Shown here piece after piece: positions 8,103-16,976 of a DNA stretch of 64,000 nt. This stretch comes from Streptomyces sp. ISL-12. GTDB taxonomy: Bacteria; Actinomycetota; Actinomycetes; Streptomycetales; Streptomycetaceae. A program made the translations under genes and the position numbers. The notes under the pieces were generated by a model, which did not search any database, was not told the DNA's origin, and saw only the letters and a program-made list of their open reading frames with translations. Position 1 is the first letter of the stretch. Every line of letters begins with the position of its first letter. The stretch covers positions 1 through 64,000 of the forward strand of contig NZ_JAGGOO010000007.1 of NCBI RefSeq assembly GCF_018614415.1. Reading direction: 5' to 3'.

Positions 8103-9692
8103 TCAGAGGGGGATGTTGCCGTGCTTCTTCGGCGGGAGGGACTCGCGCTTGGTGCGGAGCTGGCGCAGGCCGCGGACGACGTGGGCGCGGGTGTCGGACG
8201 GCATGATCACGGCGTCGACGTAGCCGCGCTCGGCGGCGGTGTAGGGGTTGAGGAGGGTGTCCTCGTACTCCCGCATCAGCCGGGCCCGGGTGGCCTCGGG
8301 GTCGTCGGCGTCGGCGATGGCGCGCCGGTGCAGGATGTTGACGGCGCCCTGCGCGCCCATCACGGCGATCTGGGCGGTGGGCCAGGCCAGGTTGAGGTCG
8401 GCGCCCAGGTGCTTGGAGCCCATCACGTCGTAGGCGCCGCCGAACGCCTTGCGGGTGATGACGGTGATCAGCGGGACCGTCGCCTCCGCGTAGGCGTAGA
8501 TCAGCTTGGCGCCGCGCCGGATGATGCCGTCGTGCTCCTGGCCGACGCCGGGCAGGAAGCCGGGGACGTCGACGAAGGTCAGGACGGGCACGTTGAAGGC
8601 GTCGCAGGTGCGGACGAAGCGGGCCGCCTTCTCGCTCGCGGTGATGTCCAGGCACCCGGCGAACTGCATCGGCTGGTTGGCGACGATCCCGACCGGGCGG
8701 CCCTCGACGCGGCCGAAGCCGGTGAGGATGTTCGGCGCGTACATCGCCTGCGTCTCGAAGAACTCCGCGTCGTCGAGGACGTGCTCCACGACCGCGTGCA
8801 TGTCGTAGGGCTGGTTGGCGGAGTCCGGGACGATGACGTCCAGCTCGCGGTCCTCGTCGGTGACCGTGAGGTCGGCCTCCTCGGGGAAGGCGGGCGGCTC
8901 GGAGAGGTTGTTGGACGGCAGGTACGACAGCAGCTGCTTGACGTACTCGATGGCGTCCTTCTCGTCGCCGGCCATGTGGTGGGCCACGCCGGAGGCGGTG
9001 TTGTGGGTGCGGGCGCCGCCCAGCTCCTCGAAGCCGACGTCCTCGCCGGTCACCGTCCTGATCACGTCGGGGCCGGTGATGAACATGTGGGACGTCTGGT
9101 CGACCATGACGGTGAAGTCGGTGATCGCCGGGGAGTACACCGCGCCGCCCGCGCAGGGGCCGACGACCAGCGAGATCTGCGGGATGACACCGCTGGCGTG
9201 GGTGTTGCGGCGGAAGATCTCGCCGTACGCGCCGAGCGAGGCCACGCCCTCCTGGATGCGGGCGCCGCCGGAGTCGTTGATGCCGATGACCGGGCAGCCG
9301 GTCTTCAGCGCGAAGTCCATCACCTTGCAGATCTTCTGGCCGTACGTCTCGCCGAGCGCGCCGCCGAAGACGGTGAAGTCCTGGGAGAAGACGGCGACCG
9401 GGCGGCCGTCGACCGTGCCGTAACCGGTGACGACGCCGTCGCCGTAGGGGCGGTTGTCCGCCAGGCCGAAGTTGGTGGAACGGTGCCGGGCGAACTCGTC
9501 CAGCTCGACGAAGCTGTCCTCGTCGAGGAGCAGGGCGATCCGCTCACGGGCCGTCAGCTTGCCTTTGGCGTGCTGCTTCTCGACGGCACGCTGCGAACCG
9601 GCGTGCGTCGCCTCGTCGACACGGCGTCGCAGGTCCGCGAGCTTGCCCGCGGTCGTGTGGATGTCGGGCTGCTGCCCTTCCGGCTCGGACAT
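8103..9692 (-). CDS. pccB: Propionyl-CoA carboxylase beta (carboxyltransferase) subunit
   Basis: Transfers the carboxyl group from carboxybiotin to acyl-CoA. The 529-aa length is normal. The crotonase-fold halves are both present, with oxyanion-loop glycines in the N half ([28 protein letters not shown]) and C half ([25 protein letters not shown]). The Asp of the GAYDVMG motif is, in S. coelicolor PccB, the residue that sets preference for propionyl-CoA (known as D422), which favours PccB over AccB. It is first in the pccB-accE-mmpB-maf direction and divergent from birA across 109 bp. Its product methylmalonyl-CoA supplies polyketide extender units. Confidence 0.95.
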   Translation of the reverse strand: MSEPEGQQPDIHTTAGKLADLRRRVDEATHAGSQRAVEKQHAKGKLTARERIALLLDEDSFVELDEFARHRSTNFGLADNRPYGDGVVTGYGTVDGRPVAVFSQDFTVFGGALGETYGQKICKVMDFALKTGCPVIGINDSGGARIQEGVASLGAYGEIFRRNTHASGVIPQISLVVGPCAGGAVYSPAITDFTVMVDQTSHMFITGPDVIRTVTGEDVGFEELGGARTHNTASGVAHHMAGDEKDAIEYVKQLLSYLPSNNLSEPPAFPEEADLTVTDEDRELDVIVPDSANQPYDMHAVVEHVLDDAEFFETQAMYAPNILTGFGRVEGRPVGIVANQPMQFAGCLDITASEKAARFVRTCDAFNVPVLTFVDVPGFLPGVGQEHDGIIRRGAKLIYAYAEATVPLITVITRKAFGGAYDVMGSKHLGADLNLAWPTAQIAVMGAQGAVNILHRRAIADADDPEATRARLMREYEDTLLNPYTAAERGYVDAVIMPSDTRAHVVRGLRQLRTKRESLPPKKHGNIPL

Positions 9693-9801
9693 CGGGATGG
9701 GGCTCCCTGCCTGGTCAAATGAGCGGTCGGTTGTTCATCGCAGCGTAGTGGGGCGCCTACCGATCGGCAGTGCGGCGTTTGCCACACCTAGGGTGGCTTG
9801 C

Positions 9802-10665
9802 ATGACTCCGCGAGATGACGCAGACCGCAGCCGCAGCCGGTGGTCCGACCTGGACCGGCCGCCCCTGAACGCCACCGCCCTGCGGCGCGGCCTGGTGCGG
9901 CCGGGCGGGCTGTGGCGCGAGGTGGACGTCGTGCAGCGCACCGGCTCCACCAACTCCGACCTGGTGGCGCGGGCCGCCGCCGGCCGGGCGACGGAGGGCA
10001 CCGTCCTGGTCGCGGAGGAGCAGCACGCCGCCCGGGGCCGCCTGGACCGGCGGTGGACCGCACCGGCCCGCTCGGGCCTGTTCTGCTCCGTCCTGCTGAC
10101 GCCCGCCGAGGTCCCGGTCGCCCGCTGGGGCTGGCTGCCGCTGCTCACCGGCGTCGCGGTGGCCACCGGCCTGTCCCGCGCGGCCGGCGTCGACACCGCC
10201 CTGAAGTGGCCCAACGACCTCCTCGTCACCGTCGGCGGCGAGGAACGCAAGGCCGGCGGCATCCTCGCGGAACGGGCCGGCGACGGCGTGGTCGTCGGCA
10301 TCGGCGTCAACGTCACCCTGCGCGCCGATGAGCTGCCGGTCCCGCACGCCGGCTCGCTCGCCCTGGCCGGCGCGATCAGCACCGACCGCGACCCCCTGCT
10401 GCGCGCCGTGCTGCGGTCGCTGGAGGAGTGGTACGGGCGCTGGCGCGCGGCCGGCGGCGATCCGGGCCCCTCGGGGCTCCAGGAGGCGTACGCCGCCGGA
10501 TGCGCGACGCTCGGCCGCACCGTACGGGCCGAGCTGCCGGGCGGCACCGACCTGGCCGGCGAGGCGGTGGCGGTGGACGGCGACGGACGGCTGGTGCTCG
10601 CCACCGAGGACGGGGTGCGCGCGCCGGTCGGCGCGGGGGACATCGTCCACCTGCGGCCCGCGTGA
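9802..10665 (+). CDS. birA: Biotin-acetyl-CoA-carboxylase ligase
   Basis: Activates biotin with ATP and attaches it to the lysine of the AccA2 carrier domain. The 287-aa protein has the ligase signature ARGRLDRRW (the GRGRxxRxW adenylate loop), the substrate motif KWPNDLLV, and GGIL.E followed by GIGVNV, then a small C-terminal SH3-like domain. There is no N-terminal winged helix before the catalytic domain, so this looks like a monofunctional (group I) enzyme, not a repressor. The start at ATG 9802 gives the expected length. It is divergent from pccB, placing the modifying enzyme next to its client complex. Confidence 0.93.
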   Translation: MTPRDDADRSRSRWSDLDRPPLNATALRRGLVRPGGLWREVDVVQRTGSTNSDLVARAAAGRATEGTVLVAEEQHAARGRLDRRWTAPARSGLFCSVLLTPAEVPVARWGWLPLLTGVAVATGLSRAAGVDTALKWPNDLLVTVGGEERKAGGILAERAGDGVVVGIGVNVTLRADELPVPHAGSLALAGAISTDRDPLLRAVLRSLEEWYGRWRAAGGDPGPSGLQEAYAAGCATLGRTVRAELPGGTDLAGEAVAVDGDGRLVLATEDGVRAPVGAGDIVHLRPA

Positions 10666-10773
10666 GTGTGCGCGGCCTGTGCGCCGACGGCTTGCGGGAG
10701 TGAGCTGGCCCACAGCTGTCGTAAAGTTGGGCCCGGTCGATATCTGACCGCGGCAGATCGGAAGGCAGCAGGC

Positions 10774-11892
10774 GTGACCGTCGACGACACGGGCTCCGGC
10801 ACGGACGGGGACGGCGAGGTGGACTCCGCCGAACCCGGCGACGACCCGCTCGCGCTCCGTCTGGAACAGCTCATCCTGGGCGCCGGGCGCCGCTACACCC
10901 CCTTCCAGGCCGCCCGCAGCGCGGGCGTCTCCATGGAACTGGCCTCCCGTTTCTGGCGGGCCATGGGCTTCGCCGACATCGGGCAGGCCAAGGCGCTCAC
11001 CGAGGCCGACGTACTGGCCCTGCGGCGGCTGGCCGGACTGGTGGAGGCCGGGCTGCTCAGCGAGGCGATGGCCGTGCAGGTGGCCCGGTCCACCGGGCAG
11101 ACCACCGCCCGGCTGGCCGAGTGGCAGATGGACTCCTTCCTGGAGGGGCTGACCGAGCCGCCGGAGCCGGGGATGACCCGCACCGAGGTCACGTATCCGA
11201 TCGTCGAGCTGCTGCTGCCGGAGCTGGAGGAGTTCCTCGTCTACGTCTGGCGGCGCCAGCTCGCCGCGTCGGCCGGGCGGGTCGTGCAGGCCACCGACGA
11301 CGAGGAGATGGTCGACCGGCGCCTGGCCGTCGGCTTCGCCGACCTGGTCGGCTTCACCCGGCTGACCCGCCGGATGGAGGAGGAGGAACTCGGCGAGCTG
11401 GTCGAGGCCTTCGAGACCACCGCCGCCGACCTGATCGCCGCCCGCGGCGGACGCCTGGTCAAGACCCTGGGCGACGAGGTGCTGTACGCCGCCGACGACG
11501 CCGGTACGGCCGCCGAGATCGCGCTGCGGCTGATCGAGACCATGTCGGGTGACGAGACGATGCCGGAGCTGCGGGTCGGCATGGCCTTCGGCACGGTCAC
11601 CACCCGGATGGGCGATGTCTTCGGCACCACCGTCAACCTGGCCTCCCGGCTCACCTCGATAGCTCCGCGCGACGCCGTCCTCGTCGACTCGGCCTTCGCG
11701 CAGGAGCTGATCCGCACCGGGGACGCGCCGGCCTCGGAGGCACAGGCGGCCCAGGAGGCCGAGGCGGCGGAGAAGGAGGGTGAGGAGCCGCCGGCGTACC
11801 GCTTCGTGCTCCAGCCGATGTGGCAGCGCCCGGTGCGCGGCCTCGGGGTCGTCGAACCCTGGCTGCTGACGCGGCGGGGGGAACCGTTGTAG
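10774..11892 (+). CDS. cya: Class III adenylate cyclase with N-terminal regulatory domain
   Basis: Makes cAMP from ATP. The 372-aa product has an N-terminal helical domain (about residues 20-150: AGRRYTPFQAARSAGV, ADVLALRRLAGLVEAGLLSE) and a C-terminal cyclase catalytic domain from about residue 185. It shows the first metal Asp in VGFADLVGFT, the second in VKTLGDEV, and transition-state Asn/Arg in TTVNLASRLT. The layout matches mycobacterial Rv1264, where the N-terminal domain inhibits the cyclase and senses pH. In Streptomyces, cAMP from Cya is needed for germination and development. GTG 10774, with GGAAGG upstream, is preferred to the long open frame further left. Confidence 0.9.
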   Translation: MTVDDTGSGTDGDGEVDSAEPGDDPLALRLEQLILGAGRRYTPFQAARSAGVSMELASRFWRAMGFADIGQAKALTEADVLALRRLAGLVEAGLLSEAMAVQVARSTGQTTARLAEWQMDSFLEGLTEPPEPGMTRTEVTYPIVELLLPELEEFLVYVWRRQLAASAGRVVQATDDEEMVDRRLAVGFADLVGFTRLTRRMEEEELGELVEAFETTAADLIAARGGRLVKTLGDEVLYAADDAGTAAEIALRLIETMSGDETMPELRVGMAFGTVTTRMGDVFGTTVNLASRLTSIAPRDAVLVDSAFAQELIRTGDAPASEAQAAQEAEAAEKEGEEPPAYRFVLQPMWQRPVRGLGVVEPWLLTRRGEPL

Positions 11893-11915
11893 ACGTCTTC
11901 AACCGGAGGGGTGTC

Positions 11916-12716
11916 ATGAGCGAGGAGCGGTACGGGGAGTCCGTGCTGGTACGGCGGCACGCGGACGGGCACGTCGCGGAGCTGGCGCTGGACCGGCCCA
12001 AGGCCATGAACGCCGTCTCGACCGGCATGGCCCGGTCCATCGGCGCGGCCTGCGCGGCGCTGGGCGCGGACCCGGGCGTACGGGTGGTGGTGCTGACCTC
12101 GACCCATGAGCGGGCGTTCTGCGTCGGCGCGGACCTCAAGGAGCGCAACTCCTTCACCGACGCCGACCTGCGGCGCCAGCGGCCGGTCACCCGGGGCGCG
12201 TACACGGGCGTACTGGAGCTGCCGGTGCCGACGGTCGCGGCCGTGCACGGGTACGCGCTGGGCGGCGGCTTCGAGCTGGCGCTCTCCTGCGACGTGATCG
12301 TCGCCGACCGTACGGCCGTGGTGGGGCTGCCCGAGGTGTCGGTCGGGGTGATCCCCGGAGGCGGCGGTACGCAGCTGCTGCCGCGCCGGGTGGGGGCGGC
12401 GCGCGCCGCCGAGCTGGTCTTCACGGCGCGGCGGGTGGAGGCGGCGGAGGCGCGCGAGCTGGGCCTGGTCGACCAGCTGGTGGACGAGGGACGGGACCGG
12501 GAGGAGGCGCTGGCCCTGGCCGGCCGGATCGCGGCCAACTCCCCGGTCGGCCTGCGCGCCGCCAAGCGGGCCCTGCGGCTCGGACAGGGGCTGGACCTGC
12601 GGGCCGGGCTGGAGGTGGAGGACGCGGCGTGGCGGACGGTGGCGTTCTCGGGGGACCGGGCGGAGGGCGTGGCGGCGTTCAACGAGAAGCGGAAGCCGCG
12701 GTGGCCGGGGGAGTAG
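11916..12716 (+). CDS. Enoyl-CoA hydratase/isomerase family protein
   Basis: A 266-aa crotonase. The oxyanion-hole segments are CVGADLKER and HGYALGGGFELALSCD, and the two catalytic acids of true hydratases are both present: Glu in GGFELA and Glu in GLPEVSVGVIPGGGGTQ. It should therefore add water across 2-enoyl-CoA, in fatty acid or branched-chain degradation, though related members have other reactions. GGAGG lies just before ATG 11916, only 23 nt after the cyclase gene, so it may be cotranscribed with cya. Confidence 0.9.
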   Translation: MSEERYGESVLVRRHADGHVAELALDRPKAMNAVSTGMARSIGAACAALGADPGVRVVVLTSTHERAFCVGADLKERNSFTDADLRRQRPVTRGAYTGVLELPVPTVAAVHGYALGGGFELALSCDVIVADRTAVVGLPEVSVGVIPGGGGTQLLPRRVGAARAAELVFTARRVEAAEARELGLVDQLVDEGRDREEALALAGRIAANSPVGLRAAKRALRLGQGLDLRAGLEVEDAAWRTVAFSGDRAEGVAAFNEKRKPRWPGE

Positions 12717-12768
12717 CCGACAGGTGACCCCAGCGGCGGTCCGTCCCATATGTCCCTAACCTGATGAA

Positions 12769-13920
12769 ATGGGTGAGGACAGACGTCTCGCGGCCGTCGT
12801 CGCGCTGGCGCAGGGGATGGCCGCCGCGCACGGCCTGCGGGAGGCGTGGCGGGCGGCGGCCGTCGGCGGCTGCCGGGCGCTGGGCGGCAGCTTCGCCGCG
12901 CTGTCGGTGTGGGAACGGGAGCTGGGCCGCCTGCGCGTGCTGGTGAACGTGGGGGAGCTGGCCGAGGGCGAGGAGGAGTTCCCGGAGGACGAGTCCTACC
13001 CGGTGCACCAGTTCGCGGAGATCACCGAGTTCCTGCACGAACGCTGGGCCGGCGGCGGCGAGCCCGACGCCTGGGTGGAGACGGCCCAGGGCCCGGCGGC
13101 CGGACGGCCGGGCTACGTCCATCAGCGTGTCGCCGCCCTGCGCCGCCGGGGCCGCGGCTGCTGCGTCGTCGCCCCGATCGTGCTGCACGGCCGCGCCTGG
13201 GGCGAGCTGTACGTGGCCCGGCCGGTGGGGGAGCCCGTCTTCGAACGGGCCGACGCCGACTTCGCCACCGTCCTGGCCTCCGTCGTCGCCGCCGGGATCG
13301 CGCAGACCGAGCGGCTGGAGGAGGTCCGGCGCCTGGCCTACACCGACGCGCTGACCGGCCTGGCCAACCGCCGCGCCGTCGACGCCCACCTGGACGAGGC
13401 CGTGGAACGCCACCGCCGCGACGGTGTGGTGGTCAGCCTCGTCGTCTGCGACCTCAACGGCCTCAAACGGGTCAACGACACCCACGGGCACGCGGTCGGC
13501 GACCGGCTGCTGGAACGGTTCGGCTCGGTGCTGTCGCTGTGCGGCGCGATGCTGCCGGGGGCGCTGGCGGCCCGGCTCGGCGGCGACGAGTTCTGCCTGC
13601 TGGCGGTCGGCCCGCCCGCCGACGCGGTGGTCGGGGCGGCCGGGGAGCTGTGCCGCCGGGCCGCCGTACTGGAGCTGGGCGACGGGGTGGCCTGCGGGGT
13701 GGCCTCCACCGGCGACCCGATCGGACCGGTCCGCTCCGCGCGCCGGCTCTTCCGGCTCGCGGACGCCGCGCAGTACCGCGCGAAGGCGGACCGCGCCGAC
13801 TGCCCGGTCGTCGCCGGCCGCGAGGGCCCCGACGACCCGGTCGTCCGCCTGGCCGACCAGCCGTCCGGGGAGGAGCGCGACGGGGAGCGCCGCCGCTTCC
13901 GCGGGCGGCACGCGCCCTAA
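12769..13920 (+). CDS. cdgE: GAF-GGDEF diguanylate cyclase
   Basis: Makes cyclic di-GMP from two GTP. The 383-aa product has an N-terminal GAF-like sensor (about residues 10-180, including VVAPIVLHGRAWGELYVARP), a short signalling helix (RLEEVRRLAYTDALTGLANRRAVD) and a GGDEF domain. The active-site GGDEF motif is intact at residues 271-275. The product-inhibition RxxD site normally five residues ahead is absent (LPGALAAR there). Cyclic di-GMP holds Streptomyces in vegetative growth through BldD. The symbol follows my recollection that the S. coelicolor gene at this place is cdgE. The C-terminus overlaps the converging gene at 13917 by 4 nt. Confidence 0.88.
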   Translation: MGEDRRLAAVVALAQGMAAAHGLREAWRAAAVGGCRALGGSFAALSVWERELGRLRVLVNVGELAEGEEEFPEDESYPVHQFAEITEFLHERWAGGGEPDAWVETAQGPAAGRPGYVHQRVAALRRRGRGCCVVAPIVLHGRAWGELYVARPVGEPVFERADADFATVLASVVAAGIAQTERLEEVRRLAYTDALTGLANRRAVDAHLDEAVERHRRDGVVVSLVVCDLNGLKRVNDTHGHAVGDRLLERFGSVLSLCGAMLPGALAARLGGDEFCLLAVGPPADAVVGAAGELCRRAAVLELGDGVACGVASTGDPIGPVRSARRLFRLADAAQYRAKADRADCPVVAGREGPDDPVVRLADQPSGEERDGERRRFRGRHAP

Positions 13921-15164
13921 CCCCTCCTGGCCAGCCGCCGCAGCCAGCCGCGCAGTCCGCCGGGACGCGTCTGCGGCCCGCCGCCGTCGGCCGCGGCGTG
14001 TGCGCGGAGGTGGTCGAGGGCGGCGTCATGGCCGAGTGCGGAGGCTTCCGCCACGGTGAGCGCGGCGAGCTCACAGCCATCCTGGTGCCGGCGCCTGTGG
14101 TGACAGGCGGGACAGAGGTCCGCCGGCGGCGGCCCGCCTCGCGGCACGGCGGTGCGGTACGCGTGGACGCGGGCGAGTGCGGCGTCGTGGCCGAGTGCGG
14201 CGGCGTCGTCCACCGGCAGTGGTTCCAGGGGGCAGCCCGGCTGGTGCCGGTACGTGTGGTGGCAGGCGGGGCAGGTCGCCGACGGGGGTGGCGGGGCGCC
14301 CGCTGCGGGGTGCCCGCCGCCGTGTGCGTGGACGCGGGCGAGTGCGGCGTCGTGGCCGAGTGCGGCGGCGTCGTCCACCGGCAGTGGTTCCAGGGGGCAG
14401 CCCGGCTGGTGCCGGTACGTGTGGTGGCAGGCGGGGCAGGTCGCCGACGGGGGCGGTGGGGCGCCGTACGCCTGCGGGTGTGCCGTCGGCGGCGCCGGCG
14501 GAGTGCCGCCGTCGGCGGACGCGGGCGGTGGTGCCGCCCCCTGGTTCTCGTAGTCGCCCCACCACTCCCGCGGATCGCGGCCCGTCATGCGTCCCCCCGA
14601 AGCAACCGGCGCCGCCGCGACCCGGCGCCTGACCGACGGATACGTGCTCCACACCGCCTCGCCCACCGCCGCGCAGGCCGCCACGGCCGCCGCCCAGCGG
14701 AACGGTGTGTCCAGGGAGGTACCCGGCGCGGGCGGTACCAGAACCAGGGACACGCCCAGCCACAGCATGATCAGGCCGCCGCTGTAGGCGACGTAGGTGC
14801 GGCGGCGCCAGCCGTCCCACAGTTCGAAGTCGTGGTTCTGCTCCTCGCGCAGCAGGTCACGCCGGTCCCGTACCTCCTCCTCGGTCCACCAGGCGGTGAT
14901 GTCGGCGTACGAGTACAGGTGCCGGCGGGCGTGGAAGCCGAACTGCACGCAGGTGACGAAGAGCAGGGCCGCCAGGGTCAGGAACAGCAGGACGGGGCCG
15001 GGCCAGCGGAACTTGTCGCTGTCCGCGGCGACCACCCCGATCGCGGCGACGGCGAACCCGGCCGGCAGCGGCGCGGCGCCATTGCTCACCGCGTCCACGG
15101 CCACCCCGAAACCCAGCGGCGACGGCTTGCGCCACTGCGGCGGCGACGGCCTGTACGGGCTCAA
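13917..15164 (-). CDS. Membrane protein with three C-terminal CxxCHH zinc-finger-like repeats
   Basis: A 415-aa protein I cannot assign to a named family. The N half has four predicted transmembrane helices: two near the start (about residues 28-45 and 53-74) and two further on (YSGGLIMLWLGVSLVLV and WAAAVAACAAVGEAVW), with a Trp/Glu-rich cytoplasmic stretch between. After a Pro-rich linker, three units each carry CPACHHTYRHQPGC or a close variant followed by an Ala-rich GHDAALARVHA helix; the Cys/His spacing suggests metal binding. Units 1 and 2 are almost identical in DNA. The start at TTG 15164 is chosen for its GGAGG at five bases; a downstream GTG is possible. It converges with cdgE and is divergent from hutH. 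Confidence 0.65.
   Translation of the reverse strand: MSPYRPSPPQWRKPSPLGFGVAVDAVSNGAAPLPAGFAVAAIGVVAADSDKFRWPGPVLLFLTLAALLFVTCVQFGFHARRHLYSYADITAWWTEEEVRDRRDLLREEQNHDFELWDGWRRRTYVAYSGGLIMLWLGVSLVLVPPAPGTSLDTPFRWAAAVAACAAVGEAVWSTYPSVRRRVAAAPVASGGRMTGRDPREWWGDYENQGAAPPPASADGGTPPAPPTAHPQAYGAPPPPSATCPACHHTYRHQPGCPLEPLPVDDAAALGHDAALARVHAHGGGHPAAGAPPPPSATCPACHHTYRHQPGCPLEPLPVDDAAALGHDAALARVHAYRTAVPRGGPPPADLCPACHHRRRHQDGCELAALTVAEASALGHDAALDHLRAHAAADGGGPQTRPGGLRGWLRRLARRG
14161..14465 (-). repeat. Near-perfect 140-bp direct repeat inside the zinc-finger gene
   Basis: 14161-14300 and 14326-14465 match at about 138 of 140 bases, with a 165-bp (55-codon) offset. A third, diverged unit covers roughly 13990-14130. 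Each encodes one CxxCHH unit of the gene at 13917-15164. Such close identity points to recent duplication or gene conversion, and the unit number may vary between strains. Confidence 0.85.
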
Positions 15165-15291
15165 CGGGACCTCCGGAGACGGGTGTTCGGCGCAGCAACC
15201 TACCGGTCCGGCGGGCGGCCCCGCGCGATGTAAGGGGTGAACGGCCGCCCCAGGGGTGACACCATCGCATTCACTGCGTACGCTCCTGAAT

Positions 15292-16836
15292 ATGGATATG
15301 CATACTGTGGTGGTGGGGACGGCCGGGGTCACCGCGTCCGACGTCCTCGCCGTGGCGCGCGGCGGCGCCCGGGTCGAGCTCTGCGGGGAGGCGGTGGCGG
15401 CGCTGGCCGCGGCCCGCGCGACCGTGGACGCGCTGGCCGCCAAGCCGGACCCCGTCTACGGCGTCAGCACCGGCTTCGGCGCCCTGGCGACCCGGCACAT
15501 CAGCCCGGAACTGAGGGCCCGGCTGCAGCGCAACATCGTCCGCTCGCACGCCGCCGGGATGGGGCCGAGGGTGGAGCGGGAGGTCGTACGGGCCCTGATG
15601 TTCCTGCGGCTGAAGACCGTCTGCTCCGGACGCACCGGCGTCCGCCCCGAGGTCGCCCGGACCATGGCGGACGTGCTGAACGCCGGGATCACCCCCGTCG
15701 TGCACGAGTACGGCTCCCTCGGCTGCTCCGGCGACCTCGCGCCCCTGTCCCACTGCGCGCTGACGCTGATGGGCGAGGGCGAGGCGGAGGGTCCCGACGG
15801 GACCGTACGGCCCGCCGGCGAGTTGCTCGCGGAGCACGGCATCACCCCCGTCGAGCTGCGCGAGAAGGAGGGCCTCGCCCTGCTCAACGGCACCGACGGC
15901 ATGCTCGGCATGCTGGTCATGGCCCTCGCCGACCTCGACACCCTCTACACGTCGGCCGACGTCACCGCCGCCCTCACCCTGGAGGCGCTGCTCGGCACCG
16001 ACAAGGTGCTCGCCCCCGAGCTGCACGCCATCCGCCCGCACCCCGGACAGGCCGCGTCCGCCGCCAACATGGCCGCCGTGCTGGCGGGCTCCGGCCTCAC
16101 CGGCCACCACCAGGACGACGCCCCGCGCGTCCAGGACGCCTACTCGGTGCGCTGCGCCCCGCAGGTCGCCGGCGCCGGACGGGACACCCTCGCCCACGCC
16201 CGCCTGGTCGCGGAGCGGGAGCTGGCGGCGGCGGTGGACAACCCGGTGGTGCTGCCGGACGGGAGGGTGGAGAGCAACGGGAACTTCCACGGCGCCCCCG
16301 TCGCCTACGTCCTCGACTTCCTCGCCATCGCCGTCGCCGACCTCGCCTCCATCGCCGAGCGGCGCACCGACCGGCTGCTGGACAAGAACCGCAGCCACGG
16401 TCTGCCGCCGTTCCTCGCCGACGACCCCGGGGTGGACTCCGGGCTCATGATCGCCCAGTACACGCAGGCCGCGCTGGTCAGCGAGTTGAAGCGGCTCGCC
16501 GTACCGGCGTCGGCGGACTCCATCCCGTCCTCCGCCATGCAGGAGGACCACGTCTCCATGGGCTGGTCGGCGGCGCGCAAGCTGCGCACGGCCGTCGACA
16601 ACCTCACCCGGGTGATCGCCGTCGAGCTGTACGCCGCCACCCGGGCGCTCCAGCTCCGCGAGGGCCTCACCCCGGCCCCGGCCTCCCGGGCCGTGATCGA
16701 CGCCGTACGGCGGGCGGGGATCGAGGGCCCCGGTCCGGACCGCTTCCTGGCGCCCGACCTTGCCGCCGCGGACGCGTTCGTGCGGGACGGGCGGCTGGTC
16801 GAGGCGGCGGAGACGGTGACCGGACCGCTGCGCTAG
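15292..16836 (+). CDS. hutH: Histidine ammonia-lyase
   Basis: Deaminates L-histidine to urocanate, the first step of histidine use. The 514-aa protein starts MDMHTVVVG, as I recall for S. griseus histidase. The MIO electrophile forms from three residues; here residues 145-147 read Cys-Ser-Gly (GSLGCSGDLAPL) where most lyases have Ala-Ser-Gly, a variant I recall as usual in Streptomyces. Other conserved stretches include YGVSTGFGALA, the NGTDG loop, RVQDAYSVRC and the late QEDHVSMG motif. An in-frame ATG at 15298 is the alternative start. The gene is not in a hut operon here. Confidence 0.95.
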   Translation: MDMHTVVVGTAGVTASDVLAVARGGARVELCGEAVAALAAARATVDALAAKPDPVYGVSTGFGALATRHISPELRARLQRNIVRSHAAGMGPRVEREVVRALMFLRLKTVCSGRTGVRPEVARTMADVLNAGITPVVHEYGSLGCSGDLAPLSHCALTLMGEGEAEGPDGTVRPAGELLAEHGITPVELREKEGLALLNGTDGMLGMLVMALADLDTLYTSADVTAALTLEALLGTDKVLAPELHAIRPHPGQAASAANMAAVLAGSGLTGHHQDDAPRVQDAYSVRCAPQVAGAGRDTLAHARLVAERELAAAVDNPVVLPDGRVESNGNFHGAPVAYVLDFLAIAVADLASIAERRTDRLLDKNRSHGLPPFLADDPGVDSGLMIAQYTQAALVSELKRLAVPASADSIPSSAMQEDHVSMGWSAARKLRTAVDNLTRVIAVELYAATRALQLREGLTPAPASRAVIDAVRRAGIEGPGPDRFLAPDLAAADAFVRDGRLVEAAETVTGPLR

Positions 16837-16846
16837 CCGGACGAAA

Positions 16847-16880
16847 GCGCTGTGCCGGTGACACTTCACCGGCACAGCGC
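16847..16880 (+). terminator. hutH terminator
   Basis: A perfect 15-bp stem (16847-16861 with 16866-16880; arm gcgctgtgccggtga) around a 4-nt loop, starting 10 nt after the hutH stop and followed by gtcaagaaaaagcc. It lies between hutH and the opposing small surface-protein gene. Confidence 0.9.
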
Positions 16881-16976
16881 GTCAAGAAAAAGCCAAGAAC
16901 ACCAAAAGCTTTGAGAAACCCTCAGAAGTTCCTCGTGACACCCTCGCGAGATGTACGCGAGACCTTCGCGAGTTCC

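Noticed and set aside
10666..10773. Extension of the adenylate cyclase to 10666
   Set aside because: The added residues are Cys/Ala-rich and unlike the family; GTG 10774 has the ribosome binding site.
15165..15443. Upstream extension of the zinc-finger membrane protein
   Set aside because: It would overlap hutH on the opposite strand; the TTG at 15164 has a good ribosome binding site.
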